The notes under the pieces were generated by a model that had not been told where the DNA came from, did no database searches, and saw only the letters and a list, made by a program, of their open reading frames with translations. Source: Lentisphaerota bacterium (GTDB lineage: Bacteria > Verrucomicrobiota > Lentisphaeria > Victivallales > Victivallaceae). Taken from it: a DNA stretch of 64,000 bases. How positions within the stretch are numbered: the first letter of the stretch is position 1; each line of letters begins with the position of its first letter. Shown here one piece after another: positions 1 to 9,373 of the stretch. The stretch spans positions 124,001 to 188,000 of the forward strand of contig SUVS01000001.1 in assembly GCA_015061885.1 (NCBI GenBank). Reading direction: 5' to 3'. Both the position numbers and the translations under genes were made by a program.

Positions 1-855
1 CCGGTGCGTTTTAAATGGAAAGCTCCGGGCAGGGCGTTGCTGAAAATCAGCGAACAAGCCGACTTGAGCAATGCAGAAACTTATTGCAGTATAAATGACT
101 GCCGGGTTTACAATCTTCTGCCGGGTAAAAAATATTATTTTCAGGTACAATGCGGCGATCAGGTTTCGGATATACGCGGTTTTTCGATCGCTATGGAACT
201 GCCGAGAGTCATTCATCTACCTTGTGTGACCAATGTCCGCGATTGCGGCGGCTGGCAGCTCAACAACGGCAGACGCTATAAATTCAATATGCTCTACCGC
301 GGGGCACAGTTTGAGCCGTGGACGGTTCTGCCGCACGGTTGCGGTATCAACGCCGAAGGCGAAAAACTGTTGAAAGAGTTGAAAATAAAAACCGAACTTG
401 ATTTGCGGTCAGACGGCGAATGCTTTTTTTCGGCCGGAACCGTACTTTATTGCAAGATACCTTCCACAGCATACGCCACATGGCTGGATCAGGGCATTTT
501 TGCTCCGGAGGCTATGGAGCAGATCCGCAAGATATTTATATTGCTGGCTGATAAACTTGTCTATCCGCTTTATTTTCATTGTCAGGGCGGCGGTGACCGT
601 ACCGGTACGCTGGCTTTTCTGCTTGGAGCGATGCTGGGGATGAGTTACGAAAACCTGCTTACTGATTATGAGTTCAGCAATTTTTCGGTTTCCGGCGAGC
701 GGATACGCTATTCAACGGTCTGGAAAAAGTTTGAAGAGCGTCTGCACAGTTTTGCCCCGAACGGAAGTATTCAGCAGCAGGTTGTAAACTATCTCGGTCA
801 ATGCGGGGTGGGCGATATACTGCTGGAAAAAATCAGAGAAAACCTTACGGAGTAA
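1..855 (+). CDS. Tyrosine-phosphatase-like protein (5' end outside window)
   Basis: Protein tyrosine/serine phosphatase of the Y_phosphatase3 type. The reading frame is open from base 1, and the residues before the first GTG (P-V-R-F-K-W) align with P-L-K-W inside the paralogue at 1888-2940, so the real start lies upstream and GTG at 4 is probably internal. The family's N-terminal signature is present as NVRDCGGW, and the catalytic loop C-X5-R reads HCQGGGDRT (Cys codon 580-582, Arg codon 598-600), so the protein looks active. A region before the phosphatase domain resembles a small beta-sandwich (KKYYFQV). It sits 4 bp before a LacI-type regulator. The physiological substrate is unknown; secretion is inferred only from the paralogue, which has a signal peptide. 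Confidence 0.82.
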   Translation, partial: PVRFKWKAPGRALLKISEQADLSNAETYCSINDCRVYNLLPGKKYYFQVQCGDQVSDIRGFSIAMELPRVIHLPCVTNVRDCGGWQLNNGRRYKFNMLYRGAQFEPWTVLPHGCGINAEGEKLLKELKIKTELDLRSDGECFFSAGTVLYCKIPSTAYATWLDQGIFAPEAMEQIRKIFILLADKLVYPLYFHCQGGGDRTGTLAFLLGAMLGMSYENLLTDYEFSNFSVSGERIRYSTVWKKFEERLHSFAPNGSIQQQVVNYLGQCGVGDILLEKIRENLTE

Positions 856-859
856 TGTC

Positions 860-1882
860 ATGGTAAGTTTGTCAGATATAGCCCGCGAGGTAAAGTTGAA
901 TATTTCGGTGGTTTCCAGAGCATTGAGCCCCAATCCGGAGCAGAATGCCAAAGTAAAACCCGAAACCCGGGAACGTATCCGGCAGACCGCAGAACGCATG
1001 AATTATATTCCCAACCGTCAGGCGTCATTTATGGGGCGTAAAGGCAATGCAACTATTTTCTGCTTCATGCCGCAAAACAGTGACCGTCTGACGGCGGATC
1101 TGATGTATGGTATATCCGAAGCGGCTCGCCGGGAAAACTTTCCGGTTACTTTTTTTCAGAGCAATGTAAGCGATGATTTCCGCCGTTTTTTCAGTGAGCT
1201 GGATGACAGTTCACACAGCGGAGTTATCTCTTTTCCTTCGCTGGCTCTGGCTGATGATTTGAAAGATATGCTCAAGATTTACGCTCAACGCCGCAAAACT
1301 CTGGTACTGCTCAACCCCAACACTAATGCTTCCAAAGGTATGCTTGAAGAAGAATACAGTTCCATAACCCAGCTTATTATGGATGATGCTTACGGTGGAG
1401 AATTAGCCGCCAGACATTTGTGGGAGCAGGGGTGCAGAAAGTTCTATTTCACTTATCTGCCCGGTCAGCCTTTTATGCACCGCTTAAAGGGATTTCAGGC
1501 GTTTCTGGCAGAAAAAGGCATTGAAGTCGGTTCATTTGATAAACCCGAGGCATTGAAAGCAGCTGTTGCAGGCGATGAAAAAGTGGGGATTTATGCCGAT
1601 AGAGATGTTCATGCTCTTAATGTACTTATCCACCTTGCCCATCTGGGGATAACTCCCGGCAAAAGAGTTTTGCTTGCGGGCAATGACGATAAACAGCAGA
1701 GCCGTTTTTCGGTTCCGACTTTAACGACAGTGCATCAACCGATGAAAGAAGAAGGTGCATTGGCGGTTAAGAAGCTGATAAACCTGATTTTCGGCGGCAC
1801 GGAACAAAATGAATTTGTAAAACCCCATTTGATCGTGCGGCAGAGTACGGGCAATATGGGGGATGAATATATTATAAGGTAA
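860..1882 (+). CDS. LacI-family transcriptional regulator
   Basis: A 340-residue DNA-binding regulator, the usual length for LacI/GalR proteins. The N-terminal helix-turn-helix starts at residue 3 (SLSDIAREVKLNISVVSRAL) and is followed by the hinge-like stretch MNYIPNRQA. From about residue 60 to the end there is a periplasmic-binding-protein-like effector domain. It starts 4 bp after one phosphatase-like gene and ends 5 bp before another, so the three are probably co-transcribed. By family analogy it should respond to a sugar or sugar phosphate and control the downstream glycan cluster, but the ligand and operator cannot be read from the sequence. Confidence 0.9.
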   Translation: MVSLSDIAREVKLNISVVSRALSPNPEQNAKVKPETRERIRQTAERMNYIPNRQASFMGRKGNATIFCFMPQNSDRLTADLMYGISEAARRENFPVTFFQSNVSDDFRRFFSELDDSSHSGVISFPSLALADDLKDMLKIYAQRRKTLVLLNPNTNASKGMLEEEYSSITQLIMDDAYGGELAARHLWEQGCRKFYFTYLPGQPFMHRLKGFQAFLAEKGIEVGSFDKPEALKAAVAGDEKVGIYADRDVHALNVLIHLAHLGITPGKRVLLAGNDDKQQSRFSVPTLTTVHQPMKEEGALAVKKLINLIFGGTEQNEFVKPHLIVRQSTGNMGDEYIIR

Positions 1883-1887
1883 AAAAT

Positions 1888-2940
1888 ATGAAAAAAAGAT
1901 TTTTGATTGCAATGTGCATGTTTATTGCCGGCGGGGCTTGTCCGGGGCAGTTTGAAGATATATCCGGCAATGCGGGGATCAAACACGAATTGCGGAAAAA
2001 TTTTCATATCAACTTTGTCAGCAAAGATAAAGCGAGCACGCTTTTGTATAAACGCCAGCTTATGGAAGCGGCGACCAGTCCGATGGCGGTTCCGCTGAAA
2101 TGGTATTTCTCCGGCAAAGCCCCCCGCGAATATGTTGTGGAATTGGCAACTGATAAGAGTTTTGCCGATACCAGAAAGATCGTCAGCAATGTAAATACTG
2201 TATCGGTGGATAACCTTCTACTGGCAACAACTTACTACTGGCGGGTGTCGGGCGTGGTTGATGGTAAAAAGGTGGTTTCAGATATTTATACATTTCAAAC
2301 AGCTGATACTCCGCCGCGTTGGATACGCGTTCCCGGTGCAGGGAACTTCCGGGATATGGGCGGTTGGAGTGTACCCGGCGGAAAAGTTAAACAGGGTATG
2401 GTTTATCGCGGTACCCGTATTGACCGCGAACCGTGGAAGGCAACTGAAGAAGGCTTGAATATATTGCTTAAAGATTTGAAAATCAAGACCGAACTGGATT
2501 TACGCGGATCGAAAAAGAATCCGTTTATACTCAAAAAGTATGGTGTAAATGTTATTGCCGAACCTTATCAGGCGTATATGATCGGTCTTAAACACGAAAA
2601 AATTCGCAAGCTGACCATTAAGCTGCTGGAAAAATTTGCCGATCCGGAGTTTTATCCGGTATATGTTCATTGCGACGGAGGGGCTGACCGTACCGGCATA
2701 TTGATATTTTTCCTTGAAGCCATTCTGGGCGTAAGCGAAGATGACCTTTTGCTGGATTATGAATACACCACCTTTTTCGGCTACCGCCACCGCAGTACCA
2801 AAGAGATGAAACCTTTTCTGGATATGCTGGCGGCCAAACCGGGAAAAAATCTGACCGAAAAAGCAGTGGCGTTCCTGAAAGAAGAAGGTTTGAGCGATGA
2901 ATGTATCAATAAGATTCGGAACATACTTATAAACAAATAA
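1888..2940 (+). CDS. Secreted tyrosine-phosphatase-like protein
   Basis: 350 residues. The N-terminus is a signal peptide (MKKRFLIAMCMFIAGG) with a Cys at residue 18 that could mark a lipoprotein, although the surrounding lipobox is poor. A fibronectin-like beta region (about residues 65-135) precedes a Y_phosphatase3 domain with NFRDMGGW and the catalytic loop HCDGGADRTG (Cys262). It is a full-length paralogue of the protein encoded at 1-855, the two genes flanking the lacI-type gene. An exported phosphatase in a glycan gene cluster might act on phosphorylated polysaccharide or phosphoprotein; this is inference. Confidence 0.83.
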   Translation: MKKRFLIAMCMFIAGGACPGQFEDISGNAGIKHELRKNFHINFVSKDKASTLLYKRQLMEAATSPMAVPLKWYFSGKAPREYVVELATDKSFADTRKIVSNVNTVSVDNLLLATTYYWRVSGVVDGKKVVSDIYTFQTADTPPRWIRVPGAGNFRDMGGWSVPGGKVKQGMVYRGTRIDREPWKATEEGLNILLKDLKIKTELDLRGSKKNPFILKKYGVNVIAEPYQAYMIGLKHEKIRKLTIKLLEKFADPEFYPVYVHCDGGADRTGILIFFLEAILGVSEDDLLLDYEYTTFFGYRHRSTKEMKPFLDMLAAKPGKNLTEKAVAFLKEEGLSDECINKIRNILINK

Positions 2941-2955
2941 GAGGAGTTTTGCGAG

Positions 2956-3702
2956 ATGAGAACGGGAAAAAATTTTACATTGATCGAACTTTTGGTGGTA
3001 ATTGCCATCATCGCAATTCTGGCGGCAATGCTGCTGCCGGCGTTGTCCGCTGCGCGGGAACGGGCAAAAATGTCCAGTTGTTCAGGAAATCTTAAGCAGC
3101 TTGCATTGGCTTTTACCCAATACATTGATGACAATAAAGAATATGTACCCAACAGCTCCGGATATAAAAACTCAAGTGCCCAGGGCAACAGCAATACCAA
3201 AGGTCCGTCTTATTGGAGCCGTGGATTTTATAACTACAAAACTACCTTGAGAAATTATTTCTGGCACACCCAACTTATATGGTATGTCAACGAAGCATAC
3301 GAAGTTATGACCTGTCCGGGGATTCCGCAAATCGGCACAGCCAGCAACAAAGCTACCGATATTATCGGCTCCAGCTATGGTTACAGCGGTATGTTGAGCA
3401 GTCCAGGCCCGAATTATGGCGGTGAAGTCGGACATACTGTCGGCGAAATCGAAGAACCTTCCGATACCGGAGTGTTTTCCGAAACCAAAAACATTACCGG
3501 ACACCGTTTCAAGATCAAACCTTCCTGCAACCGGAATTATAAGGATGGTTATAACGAAATGCACGATGCTCACAGCGGTAATAAAAACGGTAATGCGGTA
3601 ACTGCCGACGGTGCGGTTCAGGTACGCAAAGCCCTTACTCAAATCACCTCAGGCAATATCGACTATGTAAAACGATTTTATGATCTTAAAAAGGAGGATT
3701 GA
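2956..3702 (+). CDS. Pseudopilin-like protein (prepilin-type N-terminal methylation domain)
   Basis: 248 residues. A short basic leader (MRTGKN) is followed by the type IV prepilin signature [13 protein letters not shown] and a hydrophobic helix ending AARERAK; cleavage is expected just before Phe. The C-terminal part has the DUF1559-like ending [12 protein letters not shown], resembling the H-x9-DG element of planctomycete/lentisphaerote proteins. A GAGGAG ribosome site lies at 2941-2946. The next gene, encoding a giant secreted protein, starts 3 bp after the stop, and its AAGGAGG site lies inside this gene's end. No other type II secretion or type IV pilus genes are present in the window. 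Confidence 0.88.
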   Translation: MRTGKNFTLIELLVVIAIIAILAAMLLPALSAARERAKMSSCSGNLKQLALAFTQYIDDNKEYVPNSSGYKNSSAQGNSNTKGPSYWSRGFYNYKTTLRNYFWHTQLIWYVNEAYEVMTCPGIPQIGTASNKATDIIGSSYGYSGMLSSPGPNYGGEVGHTVGEIEEPSDTGVFSETKNITGHRFKIKPSCNRNYKDGYNEMHDAHSGNKNGNAVTADGAVQVRKALTQITSGNIDYVKRFYDLKKED

Positions 3703-3705
3703 TAT

Positions 3706-6700
3706 ATGATAACTTGCAAAAAAATGCTGGCGGCAATGCTGACCGCCGGGGTAGGGGCAACAGCTTCTGCCGGTATGTTTGAACTTTTTGACAATGTACC
3801 GGTCAACGGTACACTGCGTACCGGAGCAGCTCTCATCAAACCCGGCGGGCAGGATGGAATCGGGGCATTACAAATCACCGGTAACGGCAAAATTGCCCAA
3901 TATGGTTACAGTTATTGGTTCAAAGTTACCCCCGGCAAAGAGTATGGCATGAGTTTTGCCTATTCCACCAGCAGTAAAATTGGTTTGAAAAATAATGGTT
4001 CAGCGGTGGTAATGGTCAACTTTGCCAATGCTAAAAAGGCAGTTGATCCAAAGTTGACCAAGAGCTTCAGTCTTATTCCGACTAAAGGCGAGTGGAAACA
4101 CCGGCAGATACAAGTTACCGCTCCCGAAGGTGCGGTTTGGGGCGAAATGGTGATCCGGCTGATCAAAGTCCCGGCAACCGAAAATATTGTGGTTGATAAC
4201 TTTCGCTGGGCTCCGCTTGCCGGCGACAGAAACTTTTTCAATGCCCGCAAGCTGGATACCATTTTTGACGATTGGCGATTCCTCGGTCAACAGCACTTTG
4301 AACACTATATTCTCGGAAAAAGTGCCAAAGTTGTCATGGAGTGGAAAAAGGCCAAAGCCGGTGAATCATTTTTGCAGATCAATGGCGACGGCGGCAAGAT
4401 GCAGTATCCATTCAAGATCGAAAATCTTACTGTTACCGGCGATCGCAACTACCGTTTCAGTTGCTGGATCAAGACGACCAAACACTTCAAAAGCGGCATC
4501 AAGATGTTTATGTTTACCTGCTATGATAAAAAAGGTAAAGTAATTGGTCAGCCCCGTAAATCGGTCTGGTTCACCAATGGCGAATGGCAGGAACTGGTTT
4601 TTGATTTCACGACTCCCGCCGGTGCGGAAAAAATGGATATCTGGTTCAATATGCGGCTGCATCCCAAAGAAGCGGAAATCTGCATTGACCAGTTGAAGTT
4701 TGAAGAAGGCTCCGTCGGCCCCGAAATGCGGCAGGAATTCAATACTGTCAAAAAGACCATGACCATTGCCTGCCCAGTATTGGGTGATCTCGGTCAGGAC
4801 AGCGTAGAAAAAACTGTTTTCACTATTACCGATAAAGCCGGTAAACAGGTTAAAGTTATTGAAGATAAAACCTATAAACCGTTGACCTTGAGTGTCAATG
4901 AGTTTGCCGACGGCGAGTATCGTATCAAAGCCGATGTGCATCTCAAGTCCGGTAAAATCATGAGTACCACACCGCGTAAATACGGCATATACAAAAATCC
5001 CTATTGGGCAAACAATAAGATCGGGGTGCTTGAAAATACCGCTCCTGCTCCTGCACCGTGGAAAGATTTGGTTTTGACCGGCAACTGCGTGCAGACCTGG
5101 AATGTCAAGTATGATTTTACCCCTGCATTGGGTATTGCTCAAGTTACCGATAAAGACGGCAACAAACTTTTGAAGCAACCGCTGAATATCACCGTCAATG
5201 GCAAAACAGTTACTCCTGCCGGAAAAATCAAATGGACTTTCGGCAAAGCCCGTACATCCGCAACCGTGCCGGTCAAGGGCAACAACTGGAGCGGCAAACT
5301 TACGGTATTGGTCGATTACATCGGCTTTATCCGCTATGGTCTTGAGTTTGACGGCAAATCAGGTGAGATCAACAGCTGCAGTGTCAATTATACTCTCAAC
5401 GAGGCTGAATTTATTCACCGTGCCGATGCCAGCTGGTCAAATGTCGGAGCGGTGGATTTGACTGCCAAAAAATCTTACAAGACCAAACACCGCTATCACG
5501 AAGTGATTTTCGGTTCGATCGACCGCGGTCTGCTCTGGTATGCTCCGCGGCTTTATCCGGCGGGCGATAATTTTGATAATGTGGTTACCGCTGCGGATAT
5601 TGACGGCAACTTTACCATGAATATAGTCAATGCTCCGCTCAAGCTCGACGGCAAAAGTTACAAGATGGAATTTGCCATCTGTGCATATCCGACCCGTCCG
5701 GCGGGCGATAATTGGAAAAAACTGCGATTCCGAGCCGGAAAAAAATACCGCAACTTCGATATGATGAGCAGCATGAAAGCCATGGGATACTGCGGCTTGC
5801 CTGCCAGCAGAAACGATGAGCTTACTCAAAAACAGCTTTCCAGTCTTCCTGAAGGCGGGATGATGACGCTTTATCAGATCCCGTTCTATATCACGGACTT
5901 TATGCCGGAATTCCGCTACTTTGAAAAAGCGTGGACCGGTTATCCTGCCCGTTATTATAACATCCGCTCATGGAAAGATGAGCCCAATGCCAAGATGCGT
6001 AAATGCGATCCGCGTGAAATGCTCTGGCACGACCTCTACTGCTACATGATGCAGGAATATCTCAAAAAATTCAAGTGGGGCGGTTTCTATTACGACTGCT
6101 ACGGCTCGGATCTTTACAGCAAAAACGGCGTGAGTATGCACCCGACTTTTGAAGTACGCACCTTCCATGAACGCGTTTATCTGACCGGCAAAGCCGCTGA
6201 TAAGGATTTCTTTACCATCACTCACATGGGAGCCCAGCAGGGGTGTACATCCATGCCCTTTACCGATGTGGCTCTGATGGGTGAACAGTACCGGGCACAG
6301 TGCATGCAAAATGACTATGTGCTGGACTTCCTGACTCTGAACGAGTTCCGGTACGAAAACGCAGTAAATATGGGGCCCGATCGCATGTTCCTGCCGCAGT
6401 ACCGCCAGATCGACAAGATCAACAGTCCGGTGTTGGCATCGCATAACATTGCGTTGGCTTTTGCTCACAAAAACATGCTTTATCCGAGCTTTATCAACGA
6501 AAAAGTCAAGATGGCATGTATGAACAAAATCAATGACTTCAATCTGGAAAATGCCACTTTCCACGGCTATTGGGAAAAGAAAAATCCTGATAACATCACC
6601 AGCAGTAACGATAAGGTCAAAGCCAGTTACTACAAAAATAATAAAGGTTTCTTTATTGTACTGCTCAACAGCGTAAAGAGCAAGCAGAATACCAAAGTGA

Positions 6701-6828
6701 ATATCCCGGCAAAATACACTTCTGCCAAAGTCTATGATCCCATCGACAACAGCGAAGTCGATCTGCCGAAAGACGGCAGTGTGGGGCTGGGTGAATATGC
6801 CGGTAAATTTATAATTGTAACACTCTGA
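3706..6828 (+). CDS. Large secreted putative glycoside hydrolase (GH123/DUF6067-like)
   Basis: 1040 residues with a signal peptide (basic MITCKK, hydrophobic stretch, cleavage near TASA). Two carbohydrate-binding-like beta domains occupy roughly residues 25-340, with recurring patterns such as EWKHRQIQV and EWQELVFDF. The C-terminal half has the DRGLLWYAP element and RPAGDNW stretch typical of GH123-like/DUF6067 proteins, followed by a barrel-like region with acidic motifs YYDCYGSDL (about 790-800) as candidate catalytic residues. It is translated from a strong AAGGAGG site 8 nt upstream and sits directly behind a pseudopilin gene. The substrate is unknown; a polysaccharide is inferred from the neighbours. 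Confidence 0.7.
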   Translation: MITCKKMLAAMLTAGVGATASAGMFELFDNVPVNGTLRTGAALIKPGGQDGIGALQITGNGKIAQYGYSYWFKVTPGKEYGMSFAYSTSSKIGLKNNGSAVVMVNFANAKKAVDPKLTKSFSLIPTKGEWKHRQIQVTAPEGAVWGEMVIRLIKVPATENIVVDNFRWAPLAGDRNFFNARKLDTIFDDWRFLGQQHFEHYILGKSAKVVMEWKKAKAGESFLQINGDGGKMQYPFKIENLTVTGDRNYRFSCWIKTTKHFKSGIKMFMFTCYDKKGKVIGQPRKSVWFTNGEWQELVFDFTTPAGAEKMDIWFNMRLHPKEAEICIDQLKFEEGSVGPEMRQEFNTVKKTMTIACPVLGDLGQDSVEKTVFTITDKAGKQVKVIEDKTYKPLTLSVNEFADGEYRIKADVHLKSGKIMSTTPRKYGIYKNPYWANNKIGVLENTAPAPAPWKDLVLTGNCVQTWNVKYDFTPALGIAQVTDKDGNKLLKQPLNITVNGKTVTPAGKIKWTFGKARTSATVPVKGNNWSGKLTVLVDYIGFIRYGLEFDGKSGEINSCSVNYTLNEAEFIHRADASWSNVGAVDLTAKKSYKTKHRYHEVIFGSIDRGLLWYAPRLYPAGDNFDNVVTAADIDGNFTMNIVNAPLKLDGKSYKMEFAICAYPTRPAGDNWKKLRFRAGKKYRNFDMMSSMKAMGYCGLPASRNDELTQKQLSSLPEGGMMTLYQIPFYITDFMPEFRYFEKAWTGYPARYYNIRSWKDEPNAKMRKCDPREMLWHDLYCYMMQEYLKKFKWGGFYYDCYGSDLYSKNGVSMHPTFEVRTFHERVYLTGKAADKDFFTITHMGAQQGCTSMPFTDVALMGEQYRAQCMQNDYVLDFLTLNEFRYENAVNMGPDRMFLPQYRQIDKINSPVLASHNIALAFAHKNMLYPSFINEKVKMACMNKINDFNLENATFHGYWEKKNPDNITSSNDKVKASYYKNNKGFFIVLLNSVKSKQNTKVNIPAKYTSAKVYDPIDNSEVDLPKDGSVGLGEYAGKFIIVTL

Positions 6829-6859
6829 ATTTTAACATATAAGGAAAGGGGTATTTGTT

Positions 6860-7687
6860 ATGAAGTCAGAAACTGTACACGCCGCCCATGGGCGGGTAAA
6901 GCACCTGTGCTTTACCCTTATAGAACTTCTTGTGGTTATCGCCATCATCGCAATTCTGGCAGCGATGTTGCTCCCCGCACTTTCGGCGGCACGGGAGCGG
7001 GCAAAAAGTTCAACATGTGCCGCCAATCTGAAGCAGATTGGAGTATCAGGGGCGATGTACCGTGGAGAAAATGGAGGTTTTTTTAATTTGGTAAGGGATT
7101 TATCCAACCCAAAAAAGGTTTCCTATAATACCTGTTATTGGCCGTGGTATTTTATGCAAAGCTACATGCCGGGAGACAGACAAACTGTCAATTCTCTTAA
7201 TTGTCCTAATAGTTATGCAGGAAAAAAGACTACCGATACTTATGTTATCGGGGAACGCTCCGGATATTCGTATGGAATGAATTATGGCGGATTATGTGCT
7301 GTTTTTGTAAAAGATAAAAGTGTATCAAAGTCCAATGCTAATCCGGATTATTTGAAGTCGCTTAATGAAAGCGAAGTAAATTTACCGGATGCTGTAATTT
7401 TTTGCGGAGATTCGCAGTTACCTGCCGATTCAACTAGAAAAGATATGGGATACTACCAGCTGGCGACTTATGAAACGACCGGTGGCGGGCAGTTAATGGG
7501 GATTCATAATGGAGTGGGACAGGTGGTAATGGCTGACGGACATGTTGAGTCTTTCCAAAGTTCAGCAAAGCAAACCTACTTTTATCCCTGGTGTTACAAA
7601 TATACTGGCAAGTTTGGGAATGAAGCTGGAGTTTCCGGAACAAGTTATTTTGCTGGGAAAGGTACATCCCGTCAAGGATCTTATTGA
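6860..7687 (+). CDS. Pseudopilin-like protein with H-x9-DG-type C-terminus
   Basis: 275 residues. The leader is unusually long ([17 protein letters not shown]) before the prepilin signature [13 protein letters not shown] and the conserved AARERAK helix end. The C-terminal part holds [18 protein letters not shown], a good match to the H-x9-DG element of the DUF1559-type family. The ribosome site AAGGAAAGGGG is at 6841-6851. It follows one large secreted protein gene and precedes a putative lipoprotein gene by 13 bp. Probably membrane-anchored by the uncleaved helix after prepilin peptidase processing; whether it assembles into a pseudopilus is not known. Confidence 0.87.
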   Translation: MKSETVHAAHGRVKHLCFTLIELLVVIAIIAILAAMLLPALSAARERAKSSTCAANLKQIGVSGAMYRGENGGFFNLVRDLSNPKKVSYNTCYWPWYFMQSYMPGDRQTVNSLNCPNSYAGKKTTDTYVIGERSGYSYGMNYGGLCAVFVKDKSVSKSNANPDYLKSLNESEVNLPDAVIFCGDSQLPADSTRKDMGYYQLATYETTGGGQLMGIHNGVGQVVMADGHVESFQSSAKQTYFYPWCYKYTGKFGNEAGVSGTSYFAGKGTSRQGSY

Positions 7688-7700
7688 TAAAAGGCAGGGT

Positions 7701-8531
7701 ATGTTGAAAAGTTGTTTTATAACTTTGTTCTGTGCGGTTTTAAGTGGTTTGATCGGTTCCGGATGCAGTACGACGACTCCGGAACCATTCAAGCAAGAAT
7801 GGCCAAAGGATAAAACGCTCAAACTTACCAGCGGCGATTATACCGTTACCACCGGTAAACGCTTTAATGGGAAGATTGCCGGGTTGGCGTTTCAGGGTAA
7901 AGAGCTTTTTACCAAAGCCGGAACTACCCAGCTCGGAACGCTTTATGAAGCACCGTTCCCCAAAGATAAAAATGCACAGTATATTGTGGTGGTCGATGGT
8001 AAGATACCGGAAGTTGTTGGCGACAGACTTGCCGGCAGGGAAATCGAAATCTACCGCTGGTCGGATTACGGCGATTTGAAAATATTTGCCAATTACACAT
8101 TAACCAATGAAGGTTTGACTTGGAGAGTCCGTTACAAAATCGTTTCCGAAAAACACAAGGCAAAGTATTTTTATTTGTTCACTCTGCCGTGGAGCAGTAA
8201 ATTCAGTGAATTTGTTTATTGGAACAAAGATGTGCAGAAATCCGGCAAATTCAGCAATTCAAAAAAATGGCTTGTCTGTGATAATATGGATGCCTTGCTC
8301 TTGTATTCGCCTGAATTGAAAGTTGCAGCGGTTACAGAAGTGGTCGGCAATATACCAGTGGAGAGCAGAAAACACACCTTGTGGGATCTGCCGAATTTCC
8401 ATAAATATTTTCTTTTCCACGCCCTTCCGGAGTGGAAAGTAGGCTGTGAGTCGCCGACATATACATTGAAAATCCGGGCTTTTGCCGCCAATGAAAATAA
8501 TTACATTCAAAAATCAAATATATTAAAGTAA
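7701..8531 (+). CDS. Secreted 'SGDY' family protein, putative lipoprotein
   Basis: 276 residues from the ATG at 7701; an upstream in-frame start at 7542 would overlap the previous gene by about 145 bp and lacks a signal sequence. The N-terminus MLKSCFITLFCAVLSGLIGSGCS is an export signal with a possible lipoprotein Cys, though Gly at -3 is atypical. The mature part begins KLTSGDYTVTTG and ends ESPTYTLKIRAFA. It is clearly paralogous to the next gene: shared motifs include SGDYTVT, KELF, YGDLKI/YGDVKI, EGLTW/EGLSW, SKFSEFVY/PKFKEFVY and FHKYF/YHKYF. I recognise no named family; a beta-rich carbohydrate-associated fold is only a guess. Confidence 0.75.
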   Translation: MLKSCFITLFCAVLSGLIGSGCSTTTPEPFKQEWPKDKTLKLTSGDYTVTTGKRFNGKIAGLAFQGKELFTKAGTTQLGTLYEAPFPKDKNAQYIVVVDGKIPEVVGDRLAGREIEIYRWSDYGDLKIFANYTLTNEGLTWRVRYKIVSEKHKAKYFYLFTLPWSSKFSEFVYWNKDVQKSGKFSNSKKWLVCDNMDALLLYSPELKVAAVTEVVGNIPVESRKHTLWDLPNFHKYFLFHALPEWKVGCESPTYTLKIRAFAANENNYIQKSNILK

Positions 8532-8542
8532 AGGAAAAAAAG

Positions 8543-9370
8543 ATGTTGAAAAAACTTTCAATCTTTGCTGCCATTGCTGCCTGTGGTATGTGTATGGCAA
8601 ATGAAGCCGCTCCGGCGGTGCAAACTCTGCCCAAAGTTGGCTATGTAACATTGAACAGCGGTGACTACACAGTTACTGTTATGCCCACAAGCAATTACCG
8701 TATCAGCGGATTTGCTTATCAGAACAAAGAACTTTTTCTCTCCCGTGGAGCCGCTTCCGGCACCAATATTGCTCCGGCAGTTGCCGAAAAACTGCTTTCG
8801 GCAAAAATAACTGTTGACGGTACAGTGCCCGCTAAAGTAACTGCCGCCCCGGTCAAGGGTAATAAAGTGGAACTGGAGCGGGAAGCTCTTTACGGCGATG
8901 TAAAAATCACTTCCAAATACACTGTAACAGCCGAAGGTTTGAGTTGGAGCATCAAATACAAATTGGAAAGTGCCGCTAAAAAGCCCTCTTACTTTTACTT
9001 ATATACCATGGCGTGGAGTCCCAAGTTCAAAGAATTTGTTTACAGCAAAAAAGGCGTGAACAAGTCCGGCAAACTGACCAGCTCCGGAGCGTGGGTAATC
9101 AATGATGATTTTGATTATATGGGCGTTTTTGACCCGGAACGCAAAGTTGCGGCAATTTCGATCATGAAAAGTGCCGTCCCCGGCGAAATGCGTAAAAACG
9201 CCATCTGGGATCATAAGAGCTATCACAAATATTTTATGATGCACAAACGCCCCGCATGGAAAGCCGGTTATGAGTCGCCGGAATACACCATGCAGTTTGC
9301 CGCAATCAATACCGATGCCGCCGACTGGCAGAAAAATGTTGACGAGTTTATTAAAGCGAAAGGTAAATAA
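8543..9370 (+). CDS. Secreted 'SGDY' family protein
   Basis: 275 residues with a typical signal peptide (MLKKLSIFAAIAACGMCMANEA). It is the second of three paralogues in the cluster, the others being at 7701-8531 and 12148-13047. Shared landmarks run through the whole length: SGDYTVTV near the start, KELFLS, YGDVKITSKY, EGLSW, PKFKEFVY, and the ending ESPEYTMQFAAI. AAGGAAAA at 8532-8539 is the ribosome site. It starts 11 bp after the previous paralogue and ends 3 bp before a large putative glycoside hydrolase gene, so it is probably in the same transcript. Function unknown; likely periplasmic or surface carbohydrate-related by context. Confidence 0.78.
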   Translation: MLKKLSIFAAIAACGMCMANEAAPAVQTLPKVGYVTLNSGDYTVTVMPTSNYRISGFAYQNKELFLSRGAASGTNIAPAVAEKLLSAKITVDGTVPAKVTAAPVKGNKVELEREALYGDVKITSKYTVTAEGLSWSIKYKLESAAKKPSYFYLYTMAWSPKFKEFVYSKKGVNKSGKLTSSGAWVINDDFDYMGVFDPERKVAAISIMKSAVPGEMRKNAIWDHKSYHKYFMMHKRPAWKAGYESPEYTMQFAAINTDAADWQKNVDEFIKAKGK

Positions 9371-9373
9371 TAT

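Noticed and set aside
6832-7107. Antisense frame over a pseudopilin leader (and similar ones at 2781-3200 and 43270-43549)
   Set aside because: All arise as the reverse complement of the conserved prepilin leader; their mutual similarity is a by-product of that, and they lack ribosome sites.
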